Positions 9,045-17,627 of a DNA stretch of 53,990 nt are shown here, piece after piece. The notes under the pieces are model-generated. The model did not search any database and was not told the DNA's origin. It worked only from the letters and a program-made list of their open reading frames with translations. How positions within the stretch are numbered: position 1 is the stretch's first letter; each line of letters begins with the position of its first letter. This DNA comes from Sulfurovum sp. (GTDB taxonomy: Bacteria > Campylobacterota > Campylobacteria > Campylobacterales > Sulfurovaceae): contig JAAXPZ010000029.1 of the NCBI GenBank assembly GCA_012329065.1, positions 1-53,990 on the forward strand. Reading direction: 5' to 3'. The position numbers and the translations under genes were made by a program.

Positions 9045-9830
9045 CTAAAAATTAATCATTTCTCTTTGGCGGTCTCTAAAAGTGACAGCTTTTGTGTATC
9101 CGATAGACTCTGCCAAAGCATAAGCATCGCTTAGTCCCGATCCTACTTGATCAGGTGCATGGGCGTCAGAGCTGAAGGTTACAGGAATATCAAGAGCATA
9201 AGCTTCTTCGAGTAGAGCCCTAGACGGATATATCTCCCGAATAGGCTTACGCAGTCCAGCAGCATTGATTTCAAGTACCATATTTGATTTTTTTATTGCC
9301 ACTAAAGCATTTTTGGCTAGAAGTCGTATATCTTTTTTTGGTAAAAATTTGAAAACTTTGATTAGATCCAAATGTCCCACTATGTCGAATTTTCCACTTT
9401 GAGCCATATGTGTAATTGCTTCAAAATATGCTAGCCATATCTCATCTATATTTCTATCTTTCCAACTACCTATGAATTCTGGGTTGTCAAAACTCCACTT
9501 GTTGATAAAATGTACAGAACCAATCAAAAAATCTACATCAGCATCAAGCACTCTGTCGTTCATATGCCCAGGTAGCCAGTCTACTTCATATCCAAACAGT
9601 ATTTCTATATCATTGCTGTATTTTTTTCTAGCAGTCAAAATATCGTTTCTGTATGCTTCCATCTCATCAAATCCAAGACGATATCCTTCGTCGAAGTCCA
9701 TGGGTGCATGTTCACTGAATCCATACCGCTCTATACCAAGTTTTATAGCACACTCTATGTACTCATCAACAGTACCCTCAGCATGATTGCATCGTGTTGT
9801 GTGGTTGTGTATGTCTATGATCATATGCAT
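9045..9830 (-). CDS. hisJ: PHP-domain histidinol-phosphatase, HisJ family
   Basis: 261 residues; probably hydrolyses L-histidinol phosphate to histidinol in histidine synthesis, using a multinuclear metal centre. PHP metal-ligand motifs are seen in order: DIHNHT at the N-terminus, FSEHAPM, GSVHFI, DIVGHLDLI, EINAAGLRK and SSDAHAP near the C-terminus. This pattern matches the HisJ (PHP) type and not the HAD type of histidinol-phosphatase. Two in-frame ATGs (9830 and 9824) are both possible and no strong ribosome site decides between them. No other his gene is nearby. It is divergent from the HD-GYP-like gene. A different phosphoester substrate cannot be excluded. Confidence 0.78.
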   Translation of the reverse strand: MHMIIDIHNHTTRCNHAEGTVDEYIECAIKLGIERYGFSEHAPMDFDEGYRLGFDEMEAYRNDILTARKKYSNDIEILFGYEVDWLPGHMNDRVLDADVDFLIGSVHFINKWSFDNPEFIGSWKDRNIDEIWLAYFEAITHMAQSGKFDIVGHLDLIKVFKFLPKKDIRLLAKNALVAIKKSNMVLEINAAGLRKPIREIYPSRALLEEAYALDIPVTFSSDAHAPDQVGSGLSDAYALAESIGYTKAVTFRDRQREMINF

Positions 9831-9913
9831 ATCTTTTTATAGTAGTGTAACATATTTCTATCCATAATGTGGGACAATAAACGCAATTTGACAATTTTAT
9901 GACATTTTTATAT

Positions 9914-9919
9914 TATAAT
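9914..9919 (+). promoter_or_regulatory. Putative -10 box of the HD-GYP-like gene
   Basis: TATAAT in an AT-rich stretch. Transcription would begin near 9926, downstream of the ATG at 9921, which supports translation from ATG 9978. Confidence 0.45.
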
Positions 9920-9977
9920 TATGATAAGCAGAGACCTAGCAGAGATATCAAGGGGTAGGTTTTTAAGAGGAGCAAGG

Positions 9978-10655
9978 ATGACAAAGATTATGAATGATGC
10001 AGAAGATACTATTAGTCGAGAGATTGGTTCGGTGCTTTCTAGATTTGGTATTAGTAGTAAGATAGGTTCTAGTGATAATCTAGAGGATGCGGCAATATCT
10101 GCATTGACAGATGCTCTTGTAAAGTATGGTAAAAGCAGAACCCAGATAAATAAAATATCAGCTGTGAGCACTCTACTTTGTTCTGCTACTGGAATGGGTG
10201 ATAAATATTGTGGTGTTATGTGTAAGGCTTCTCTTTTATATGATGTGGGTAATCTAAAAATAGACCCTAGAATATATGAAAAAGATAACAAACTCACTTT
10301 TGAAGAGTTTGAGATTATTAAGCAGCATACTGTTATGGGTCGAGATTTACTTCTGACACAGAAAAACCCTACGCTTGATATGGCGGCAGTAATCTCAGCA
10401 CAGCATCATGAATGGTACGATGGCAGCGGATATCCCTATCGGCTAAAAGGTCATGATATATCTTTATCGGCACGCATTGTGGCTGTTGCTGATACGACTG
10501 TAGCACTCTATTCAGTTCGTAAAGGCAGAGAGACTATGGAGTTTGGAGAGATCGTAGAGCATATCAAGAGGAGATCAGGCTTTCATTTTGATCCAGAAGT
10601 TGTAGATAGATTTTTGGAAAACAAAGAGAAAATATTGGAGATATTGGCTAAGTAG
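9978..10655 (+). CDS. Degenerate HD-GYP domain protein
   Basis: 225 residues from ATG 9978, which has AAGAGGAG at 9965-9972; the earlier ATG 9921 overlaps the promoter. The C-terminal two thirds aligns with HD-GYP cyclic-di-GMP phosphodiesterases: LLYDVGNLKIDPRI sits where the family has LHDIGK, then KQHTVMG, AQHHEWYDGSGYP and RIVAVADTT. The GYP motif (Gly151-Tyr152-Pro153) and several His ligands are kept, but the first His of the HD dyad is Tyr88 and the usual GK is GN; the second Asp of the ADxxDAL motif is also lost. It may therefore be a binding or regulatory protein and not an active phosphodiesterase. No membrane segment or receiver domain. The N-terminal ~60 residues are helical and unassigned. 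Confidence 0.75.
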   Translation: MTKIMNDAEDTISREIGSVLSRFGISSKIGSSDNLEDAAISALTDALVKYGKSRTQINKISAVSTLLCSATGMGDKYCGVMCKASLLYDVGNLKIDPRIYEKDNKLTFEEFEIIKQHTVMGRDLLLTQKNPTLDMAAVISAQHHEWYDGSGYPYRLKGHDISLSARIVAVADTTVALYSVRKGRETMEFGEIVEHIKRRSGFHFDPEVVDRFLENKEKILEILAK

Positions 10656-10822
10656 CATCTGCTTAAGTGACTTTTTGTCTCTTTTGACTTCTGTCTTTGA
10701 GACATTTGTTTGTAGCGGTACAGATATTTTTTTATTGCCCAGAGCATAGCATTTGATTGAAACTAAAACTCCCTTTTACTACCTTTATAGTAGAATATTA
10801 TTTATTTTTATATTGGAGAGAT

Positions 10823-12157
10823 ATGGTCACTCATGCAGAACTTTTGGCACCAGCAGGCAATCTAGAAAAGCTCAAAATAGCTTTGGCATATGGTGCTGAC
10901 GCAATTTATGGCAGTACTAGTACCTTTTCTCTCAGGATTAGATCGGGCAAGGAGTTTGATATGGACTCTTATGCCAAGGGGATAGAATATGCCCACAATC
11001 TAGATAAAAAGGTATATGCAACGGTCAATAGTTTTCCATTTAATTCGCAGATTAAGCTTTATGAGAATCATATTGCCAAGATAGCTGAGCTCAAGCCTGA
11101 TGCCCTTATAGTGTCTTCTCCTGGGGTCATCAAGCTTGCTACAACCATTGTTCCAGATATACCCATTCATCTCTCTACCCAAGCAAATGTAATGAATGCA
11201 CTAGATGCTCAGGTGTACTATGATCTAGGCGTAAAGAGAATCATTGTTGCAAGAGAGATTAGTCTCAAAGATTGTGAGGCGATCAAGTCGGTCATTCCAG
11301 ATCTTGAGCTAGAGGTTTTTGTGCATGGCTCTATGTGTTTTGCTTATAGTGGTCGCTGTTTGATATCAGCTCTTCAGACTGGAAGAGTGCCAAATCGTGG
11401 ATCATGTGCCAACGATTGTAGGTTTCCGTATGAGATTTATGCTCACAATCCTGAGAGTGGTACTACATTTAGACTTGAGGAAGAGAGTGAAGTGGGTACT
11501 TATATTATGAATGCCAAAGATATGAATATGGCATCACATATTGATGAAATATTAGGTAGCGGGGTGATAGATTCACTCAAAATAGAAGGTCGCACCAAGT
11601 CACCATATTATGCTGGAGTAGTTACTAAGTCTTATAGAGAAGCAATAGATGACTACTATGCAGGAAAATTTGATGCCTCAAAGTATCAAGCAGAACTAAA
11701 TACAACTCAAAATAGAGGTTTTTCTGATGCATATCTGACATCTCGCCCTTTTGAGAGAAACGACACTGAGTCTCTCGGATTCTCGATTCAGTACGGTACA
11801 CATCAGGTCGCTGGACTTGTTGCAGAGGATGGACTAAGTTGGAAATGCAAAGACAAGACCTGTGTGGGAGATTCTGTTGAGATAGTGCTACCAACTGGTG
11901 TTGTCGTAGAGTCTGTAGATAATGAATATGGCAATATTGTAGAGAAAAATAGTTCTTACTGGCTGACATTTAAGAAAATTATAACAACAGATGGCAAAGA
12001 GCTTGAGTGTGTACATAGTGGCAATCTAAACAGCATTAGATTGCCTATATACTTGCCAAGCTATACAATTCTAAGGCGTAAGATAGCTGAAGCTCTGGAG
12101 AATAAAGGACTAAGAGGTCAGTCTACTCCAATGAATATGGAACCAAAAAAAAGCTAG
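10823..12157 (+). CDS. Peptidase U32 family protein (TrhP/YegQ-like)
   Basis: 444 residues from ATG 10823, preceded by GGAGAG; the upstream TTG reading from 10757 adds an unlikely leader. It begins ELLAPAGNLEKLKIALAYGADAIYG, the typical U32 start of a TIM barrel. The signature HGSMCFAYSGRCLIS (Cys172 and neighbours) and SCANDCRFPY are present; these cysteines likely hold an iron-sulfur cluster. Members once called collagenase-like peptidases include the tRNA and rRNA hydroxylation proteins TrhP (YegQ) and RlhA; length and C-terminal domain best fit TrhP, which acts on tRNA uridine 34. This assignment is by family only. purE follows 35 bases downstream and may be co-transcribed. Confidence 0.88.
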   Translation: MVTHAELLAPAGNLEKLKIALAYGADAIYGSTSTFSLRIRSGKEFDMDSYAKGIEYAHNLDKKVYATVNSFPFNSQIKLYENHIAKIAELKPDALIVSSPGVIKLATTIVPDIPIHLSTQANVMNALDAQVYYDLGVKRIIVAREISLKDCEAIKSVIPDLELEVFVHGSMCFAYSGRCLISALQTGRVPNRGSCANDCRFPYEIYAHNPESGTTFRLEEESEVGTYIMNAKDMNMASHIDEILGSGVIDSLKIEGRTKSPYYAGVVTKSYREAIDDYYAGKFDASKYQAELNTTQNRGFSDAYLTSRPFERNDTESLGFSIQYGTHQVAGLVAEDGLSWKCKDKTCVGDSVEIVLPTGVVVESVDNEYGNIVEKNSSYWLTFKKIITTDGKELECVHSGNLNSIRLPIYLPSYTILRRKIAEALENKGLRGQSTPMNMEPKKS

Positions 12158-12192
12158 AATAGTAGTAAAATAAATCCAAAGAAGAGATTATT

Positions 12193-12687
12193 ATGAAATT
12201 TGTATCTATTGTAATAGGAAGCAAAAGGGACTACGAGGCGATGGCAGCTTGTTCTGAAACACTCGAAAAATTTGGTGTTCCGTATGAAATGATCATTTCA
12301 TCTGCCTCAAGAAGTCCAGAGAGAACCAGAGAGTATGTACAAAAAGCAGAAGTAAAAGGTGCACAGGTTTTTATCGCTGCGGCAGGCATGGCGGCACATT
12401 TAGCAGGCATGCTGGCAGCTTCAACAATCAGACCAGTAATAGGCATACCTATGGACAGTGGTCCACTGAAGGGAGAGGTAGCATTGATGAGTACTGTCAT
12501 GATGCCAGCAGGCACACCAGTGGGTACTATGACCATAGGTAGAGCTGGTGCTGTCAATGCAGCCTATATGGCGGTACAGATCATGGCATTACAAGATGAT
12601 GAGCTTAGGGTAAAGCTTCAAGAAGACAGAGTCTCTAAGGCAAAAAAAGTAGAGCTTGATTCTTCTGAGATAGAAATAATATTATGA
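12193..12687 (+). CDS. purE: PurE-family protein (N5-CAIR mutase) with altered SAHR motif
   Basis: 164 residues, the normal length of PurE, which in purine synthesis moves the carboxyl group of N5-CAIR to form CAIR. Seen: SIVIGSKRDYEAM at the N-terminus, AAAGMAAHLAGMLAA in the middle, and MPAGTPVGTMTIGRAGAVNAAY near the C-terminus, all PurE signatures. Odd feature: the conserved SAHRTP segment reads SASRSP (bases 12301-12318), so the His known as a general acid/base in Escherichia coli PurE (His45) is Ser. All other landmarks are normal, so it may be a lineage variant, a paralogue with altered activity, or a sequence error. It lies 25 bases upstream of glyQ in a same-strand run. Confidence 0.9.
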   Translation: MKFVSIVIGSKRDYEAMAACSETLEKFGVPYEMIISSASRSPERTREYVQKAEVKGAQVFIAAAGMAAHLAGMLAASTIRPVIGIPMDSGPLKGEVALMSTVMMPAGTPVGTMTIGRAGAVNAAYMAVQIMALQDDELRVKLQEDRVSKAKKVELDSSEIEIIL

Positions 12688-12712
12688 AACTTAAGAAAGT
12701 AGAAATTTGCAA

Positions 12713-13645
12713 ATGAATACTAATGCCATCACTTTTTCTGAACTGTTATTGAAGCTCCAGGAATTTTGGGCAGAGCAGGGGTGCAATATCTTGCAGCCAT
12801 ATGATATACCAAGTGGAGCAGGCACATTTCATCCAGCGACATTGCTGAGAAGCTTAGACTCCAAGCCTTGGTCAGCTGCGTATGTGGCACCAAGCCGTCG
12901 CCCCACAGATGGACGATATGGAGAGAATCCAAATAGACTAGGGGCGTATTATCAGTTTCAAGTGCTCATTAAACCAAGCCCCGATAATATTCAGGAGCTT
13001 TATTTAAAATCCTTGGAGTATTTAGGGTTGAACTTACAGGAGCATGATATCCGTTTTGTGGAAGACAACTGGGAGTCACCGACACTTGGTGCATGGGGTC
13101 TAGGCTGGGAGGTATGGCTTGATGGTATGGAGATTACTCAGTTTACATATTTCCAACAGGTGGGCGGTATTGCCTGTGACCCAGTCGCAGTGGAGATCAC
13201 ATACGGTACAGAGAGGCTTGCTATGTACTTGCAGGGAGTAGAATCAGTTTATGATTTAGTATGGAATCGTATGAATGATACTGTCACTACATATGGAGAT
13301 ATACACAAAGAGACAGAGTATGAGTTTTCTAGATACCATTTTGAAATAGCCAATATAGAGAAGCTATTTCAGCACTTTGAAGACGCAAGTAATGAATGCA
13401 AGGTCTGCCTAGAGGCAGAACTCCCACTGCCAGCCTATGACCAATGCATGTTAGCTTCACATGCTTTCAATATGCTTGATGCCAGAAAAGCTATATCTCA
13501 GACACAAAGACAGAACTATATCCTCAAAGTAAGGGAACTTTCTATAGGATGTGCACAGCTCTATAAAGAGCAGGAGCCTGAACGAAACAAGAGAATTTGT
13601 AGAAGTTTAATATTGACTCAAGGAGAGAATCATGTCAAACGATAA
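12713..13645 (+). CDS. glyQ: Glycyl-tRNA synthetase alpha subunit
   Basis: 310 residues; catalytic subunit of the alpha2beta2 bacterial GlyRS that charges tRNA-Gly. Seen: [35 protein letters not shown], and [19 protein letters not shown], standard GlyQ core motifs. I take ATG 12713; the TTG at 12707 adds only two residues. No strong ribosome site is seen, so translation may depend on purE upstream. The 3' end overlaps the next gene by 14 bases. The beta subunit gene glyS is not in the window, as is common when the two are unlinked. Confidence 0.96.
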   Translation: MNTNAITFSELLLKLQEFWAEQGCNILQPYDIPSGAGTFHPATLLRSLDSKPWSAAYVAPSRRPTDGRYGENPNRLGAYYQFQVLIKPSPDNIQELYLKSLEYLGLNLQEHDIRFVEDNWESPTLGAWGLGWEVWLDGMEITQFTYFQQVGGIACDPVAVEITYGTERLAMYLQGVESVYDLVWNRMNDTVTTYGDIHKETEYEFSRYHFEIANIEKLFQHFEDASNECKVCLEAELPLPAYDQCMLASHAFNMLDARKAISQTQRQNYILKVRELSIGCAQLYKEQEPERNKRICRSLILTQGENHVKR

Positions 13646-14111
13646 TAGACGCAAAAAAACAAAAAGACCATATTTTATAGAATCGGAAATTAAACTAGCA
13701 CTAACAGTGCTTGAAAAACTAGAGAAGCCTCTCGAGTTATTTTATTATCTTATGAGAAAGAACGAGAAGACTTCAACTGTAATAATGCTTCTCTCTGCTG
13801 ATGGATTAGAGCTTAAGGAGATGCTGCTATCAGAAAAAAGAGATAGTGATCTATTGGTTGAGATAGATAAAGAGAATCAAATTTTTGCAATCGCCTGCCA
13901 AGAGACAAGTGTGGATGAAGGGTATCGATTTGCATTGAGACTCCGTAAACATTTACAAGATCAGGGTCTAGAAAAACTTTATTTGGCAGAGGTTGAGATT
14001 TCTTCACAGAGCTATTCAGAAAAGGATGTATTGCTAAAGCTTGTAGATCTCTATGTTGGTAGCGTGAGAGACGAGAAGAACAACGAGACAGTATTTTATA
14101 GTTTTTACTAA
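13632..14111 (+). CDS. Small protein resembling a degenerate GGDEF domain
   Basis: 159 residues from ATG 13632, with AAGGAGAG upstream inside glyQ, so it is translationally coupled to glyQ. No signal or membrane helix. Residues about 70-155 follow the layout of the second half of a GGDEF domain: [21 protein letters not shown] where diguanylate cyclases have RxGGDEF followed by the LLP-T strand, then [13 protein letters not shown] for the helix with eeA..aeriR, and a [15 protein letters not shown] end where AD.AlY.AK..GRN is expected. The catalytic GG(D/E)EF is absent. This is a pattern-level inference. If correct it would be an inactive c-di-GMP or structural relic. Otherwise unassigned. Confidence 0.55.
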   Translation: MSNDNRRKKTKRPYFIESEIKLALTVLEKLEKPLELFYYLMRKNEKTSTVIMLLSADGLELKEMLLSEKRDSDLLVEIDKENQIFAIACQETSVDEGYRFALRLRKHLQDQGLEKLYLAEVEISSQSYSEKDVLLKLVDLYVGSVRDEKNNETVFYSFY

Positions 14112-14133
14112 ATAGATTGGTGAGGGAGATGGT

Positions 14134-14865
14134 ATGAAGTTGCAAGAAATATACAGCATGCTCGATCAAATAAGCCCCTTTGAGCTTCAAGAAAACTGGG
14201 ATAACTCTGGGTTGATTATAGGCGATATGGGTAGAGAAGTGTCACAGATAGTCCTCTCTTTGGATGTTGATGAAAAGATGGTGGAAGAATCAGTCAAAGG
14301 GACACTTTTTGTGGTGCACCATCCTCTAATATTCTCTGGACTGATGCAGTTAGATTTGACAAAATACCCGTCAAATTTGATTGAGAAGATGATACTCAAA
14401 GGCCAATCATGTATCGCAATGCATACCAATTTTGATAAAACACATCTCAATCGCTATGTCTTTGAAAAAATACTAGGTTTGAAGCTCTCATCTCAGAATG
14501 ATTTTGTCTGTATTGCAGAGGGTGAGTGGAGATATAAAGACCTGCAAGACCTTGTAAAAGAAAAATTAAACCTACCTATGTTAAAAGTCATAGGAAAAAA
14601 AGAATATATAAAAACAATAGCATTGACTACAGGAGCTGGAGCATCTCTTATAGATGAAATTGATGCAGATTGTTTTTTAACAGGGGATATTAAATATCAT
14701 GATGCGATGAAGGCTATGAGTCAAAATCTAATGATGATAGATATTGGACATTATGAGAGTGAATGTTTTTTTGCTGAGATACTACAACAGGATTTGAAAA
14801 TTTTAGGGATTTTAGCTATAATAATGAAATCAAAAAACCCGTTTACAATAGAACGAACAAACTAA
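14134..14865 (+). CDS. NIF3 / YbgI family dinuclear metal protein
   Basis: 243 residues, the short single-domain form. The family (also annotated GTP cyclohydrolase 1 type 2 homologue) forms a hexameric toroid with two metals per subunit; its cellular reaction is not settled. Seen: WDNSGLIIGD near residue 22, FVVHHPLIFSG, AMHTNFDKTH and, near the C-terminus, DIGHYESE; the His, Asp and Glu residues here are the metal ligands. Start ATG 14134, with GAGGGAGA upstream. In Campylobacterota this gene is often next to the zinc-ribbon gene that follows here, as in this window. Family assignment is firm, function is not. Confidence 0.9.
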   Translation: MKLQEIYSMLDQISPFELQENWDNSGLIIGDMGREVSQIVLSLDVDEKMVEESVKGTLFVVHHPLIFSGLMQLDLTKYPSNLIEKMILKGQSCIAMHTNFDKTHLNRYVFEKILGLKLSSQNDFVCIAEGEWRYKDLQDLVKEKLNLPMLKVIGKKEYIKTIALTTGAGASLIDEIDADCFLTGDIKYHDAMKAMSQNLMMIDIGHYESECFFAEILQQDLKILGILAIIMKSKNPFTIERTN

Positions 14866-14913
14866 CCAACCATAAATTGTAGCCAAAACAATTTACCACC
14901 TAAAGGATATAGA

Positions 14914-15633
14914 TTGAACAAACACCTAGAAGGGCTTGTAGAGCTTTCAGATATTGATAAAAGTGTAGATGGATTCACTCCTCAAATAGAGATTGCAGAG
15001 AAGAAGATAACCAAAGAGCAACAAAAAGTTGATGATGTCACAGAGAAAATAGCCAATCTTCATAGTCTTATAGAAGACAATGGTAGCAAAATCAAGAGTT
15101 ATGAAGAGCAGATTGCTACGCTAGACGAGCAACTAAAGTCTATCCAAAAGAAAAACAAAGCGATCACAAATGAAAAAGAGATGAAAGCCCTGTCTCTAGA
15201 AGAGGAGCTTGCTAAGGAAAAGTTGACATTTGCCAATGAGGAGATAGAAAGACTTGGAAAAATCAACGAGACTAAGAAAGAAGAAGAGAAAGAGCTAAAT
15301 ATTAAACTAGAAGAGCTTAGTGCTGTTGCGGTCACGGTCAACAAAGAGGCAGAAAAAAAGCTAGCAGATATCGAAAAGCAGAAATCAGGTCTTTACGAGG
15401 AGAGAGTAAAAAAAGTTTCTTCAATAGACCAGAAAATTTTGGTATTTTATGAAAAAGTAAGAAACTGGGCAGGTAACACCGCAGTAGTTGCAGTAAAAAA
15501 ACAGGCATGCTACGGATGCTATATGAAGATCAATGACAAGGCATACAGCGAAGTAATCAGAGGCGAAGAGATCGCCACATGCCCACACTGTGGAAGAATT
15601 CTCTTTTTAGAGAAAGTTGAAGCTGAGGCTTAA
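14914..15633 (+). CDS. Coiled-coil C4 zinc-ribbon protein (HP0958/FlgZ family)
   Basis: 239 residues. The TTG start at 14914 is set by AAAGGA at 14902-14907. Residues about 15-175 are an almost uninterrupted, Glu/Lys-rich coiled coil. The C-terminal zinc ribbon has Cys199, Cys202, Cys223 and Cys226 (CYGC and CPHC). In Helicobacter pylori the homologue HP0958 binds the sigma factor RpoN and flagellin mRNA and is needed for flagella; that role is family knowledge and not shown here. No flagellar gene is in the window. It lies between the NIF3-family gene and waaA in a same-strand run. Confidence 0.85.
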   Translation: MNKHLEGLVELSDIDKSVDGFTPQIEIAEKKITKEQQKVDDVTEKIANLHSLIEDNGSKIKSYEEQIATLDEQLKSIQKKNKAITNEKEMKALSLEEELAKEKLTFANEEIERLGKINETKKEEEKELNIKLEELSAVAVTVNKEAEKKLADIEKQKSGLYEERVKKVSSIDQKILVFYEKVRNWAGNTAVVAVKKQACYGCYMKINDKAYSEVIRGEEIATCPHCGRILFLEKVEAEA

Positions 15634-15656
15634 ATATCATTAAGGCATATAGGTAC

Positions 15657-16862
15657 ATGGGAGATAAAATATTTTTCTTCTTCTATGTTGCCATATCTAC
15701 TTTGGTAAATATCGCTACACTTCCTTATTTGTTGCTTATCTCGAAAAAAAAGCAAAAATATAAACAATCAATACCAGCTAGATTTTTTATGACCAACAAT
15801 AAGCCTTTGGTGGCAGATGGTGTTTGGTTTCATGCGTGTAGTTATGGTGAGACAAGATCGCTATATCCTCTGATAGATATATTGCCTGTGTCCGTACTGA
15901 GGTTGAGCAGTATTACTCAGACAGGACATGGTGCCATGGCAGAAAAATCACCACAACAGTGTAGATATCTTCCCTTTGAGCCATGGCTTCTATTTTGGAT
16001 GAAGCCTCAGTATATTTTGATTGTCATGGAAGCAGAGCTATGGTATATGCTTTTTGCACTTGCTAAAAAAAAGGGTAGCAAAACTATGCTTGTCAATGCC
16101 AGGGTTTCTGATGCTTCTTGGAATAGATACAAACGCTTTAGCTGGCTATACAGAAGGATATTTCGATATATAGACGAAGTATATGTGCAGAGAGATATAG
16201 ACCAAGAACGATTGGTAGTAATAGGGGCTAAAAATGTTAAAGTCACAGGCAACATCAAATTGGCATCAATTCCAAAACCAAATAGAATAATCCAGAAGCA
16301 AGATGGGCTGTTGATTTGTGCTGCGAGCACACATAAAGGTGAAGAAGAAATTATATTAGATTCTTTTGCCCAATTAAGAAAACAAGTATATGATGCCAAG
16401 CTAATCATCGTGCCTAGGCATCCAGAAAGATTTGAGAATGTAGCGGAAATGAGCCAATCTTTTTGTAAAAATAATAATATGAAATTTGGGCTATATTCTC
16501 AAGCACAATCATTAGAAAATGATTTGACTGTTGTGGATAAGCTTGGCGAGCTTATCAACCTATACGCAATTTCTGACATTGTGATATTAGGAGGAGCATT
16601 CGGTAAGTATGGAGGTCATAATGCTGCAGAAGCAGCACAGTTTGGATGTAGGATAATATCAGGTGAATACTACTACAACCAGAGAGATATTTTTGATTCT
16701 ATAGAAGGAATAGTTGTAGCGAATAAAGAAAAATTGACACAGATATTGTTGGATTATGAGAGTCTTCCAATGACAAAAATAACCCAGCAAACAAATTTAG
16801 AACCAATTATAAACTCAATAAAACAAACATTAAAAGAGAGAGAAAATGGAACAAGCCTATAA
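15657..16862 (+). CDS. waaA: 3-deoxy-D-manno-octulosonic acid (Kdo) transferase
   Basis: 401 residues, typical of WaaA/KdtA, which adds Kdo from CMP-Kdo to the lipid A precursor at the cytoplasmic face of the inner membrane. A membrane-anchor helix covers about residues 7-29. FHACSYGETRSLYPLI carries Glu65 of the family's conserved S-x-G-E motif; GT30 domain with VNARVSDASWNRY and, near the C-terminus, GGAFGKYGGHNAAEAA, the CMP-Kdo binding loop. The ribosome site is weak (AAGG around 15642). Its last 17 bases overlap the pseudouridine synthase gene, indicating coupling. Confidence 0.94.
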   Translation: MGDKIFFFFYVAISTLVNIATLPYLLLISKKKQKYKQSIPARFFMTNNKPLVADGVWFHACSYGETRSLYPLIDILPVSVLRLSSITQTGHGAMAEKSPQQCRYLPFEPWLLFWMKPQYILIVMEAELWYMLFALAKKKGSKTMLVNARVSDASWNRYKRFSWLYRRIFRYIDEVYVQRDIDQERLVVIGAKNVKVTGNIKLASIPKPNRIIQKQDGLLICAASTHKGEEEIILDSFAQLRKQVYDAKLIIVPRHPERFENVAEMSQSFCKNNNMKFGLYSQAQSLENDLTVVDKLGELINLYAISDIVILGGAFGKYGGHNAAEAAQFGCRIISGEYYYNQRDIFDSIEGIVVANKEKLTQILLDYESLPMTKITQQTNLEPIINSIKQTLKERENGTSL

Positions 16863-17577
16863 ACTTTTGGCACAGCAAAAAGAGATATCTAACAATAAGG
16901 CTAAAGAGCTTATAGATAGAGGATTGGTATTTGTTGGAGATAGACAGCTCAAAATTGCCAGAGCTCAACTGCCAGAAGATAGTAGATTTCGCATAGAGAT
17001 GCCAGAAGATATCACTGTTATATACGAAGATGAGGATATGGTAGCAGTCAACAAACCAGCCGGCATAGATAGCTACGAGGTACAAGACTCTATAGCCGGT
17101 ACTGAGCTTCTGCATAGACTTGATCGTGATACTAGCGGTGTTCTACTACTTGGCAAAAACAAAGAGTTTATCAAAGATGCTGTTAAGGCTTTCAAGCAGA
17201 GAAAAGTAAGTAAAGAATATATAGCGTGGGTAGAGGGCGTGGTCTATGAAGAGATAGTTATCGATACACCTATTCACACCATAAAAAAAGGCAAAGCATT
17301 TTCGAAGATAGATGAGAGGATAGGGAGGCCAGCACATACAGAAGTTTATCCAGATGAGGTGCAGGGCAAAAAGAGTAAGGTCAAAATCATGATTGCTACA
17401 GGCAGAACTCATCAGATCAGAGTGCATTTGGCATCTGTAGGTCATCCTGTAGTTGGGGACAGTCAGTATGGTAGTAGAACCAGAGCCAAAAGAGCACTAC
17501 TTCATGCACGCAAGATAGGGCTACTAGGTAAAGAGTTTGTAGCACCTGTGCCAACAGACATCAAGAGATACAAATAG
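16846..17577 (+). CDS. RluA-family RNA pseudouridine synthase
   Basis: 243 residues. An S4-like RNA-binding region occupies about residues 1-50 (KELIDRGLVFVGDRQ), then the catalytic domain with HRLDRDTSGVLLL; Asp93 is the nucleophile that starts uridine isomerisation. TGRTHQIRVHLASVGHPVVGD near the C-terminus is the second family signature. Target specificity (RluA, RluC, RluD or TruC type, in rRNA or tRNA) cannot be read from sequence alone. The chain is short compared with RluD (~320), which is common in Campylobacterota. The start lies inside waaA, with a purine-rich GAGAGAGAAA just upstream. Confidence 0.92.
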   Translation: MEQAYKLLAQQKEISNNKAKELIDRGLVFVGDRQLKIARAQLPEDSRFRIEMPEDITVIYEDEDMVAVNKPAGIDSYEVQDSIAGTELLHRLDRDTSGVLLLGKNKEFIKDAVKAFKQRKVSKEYIAWVEGVVYEEIVIDTPIHTIKKGKAFSKIDERIGRPAHTEVYPDEVQGKKSKVKIMIATGRTHQIRVHLASVGHPVVGDSQYGSRTRAKRALLHARKIGLLGKEFVAPVPTDIKRYK

Positions 17578-17627
17578 AGTTTTAGATAAGATACATGATT
17601 ATTTTATAAATTTTTTAGGATATATAT

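Noticed and set aside
9888-9893. TTGACA paired with TATAAT at 9914 as a sigma70 promoter
   Set aside because: The spacer is 20 bases, too long; only the -10 box is kept.
9921-9977. ATG 9921 as the start of the HD-GYP-like gene
   Set aside because: It lies at or upstream of the predicted transcription start, while ATG 9978 has a strong AAGAGGAG site.
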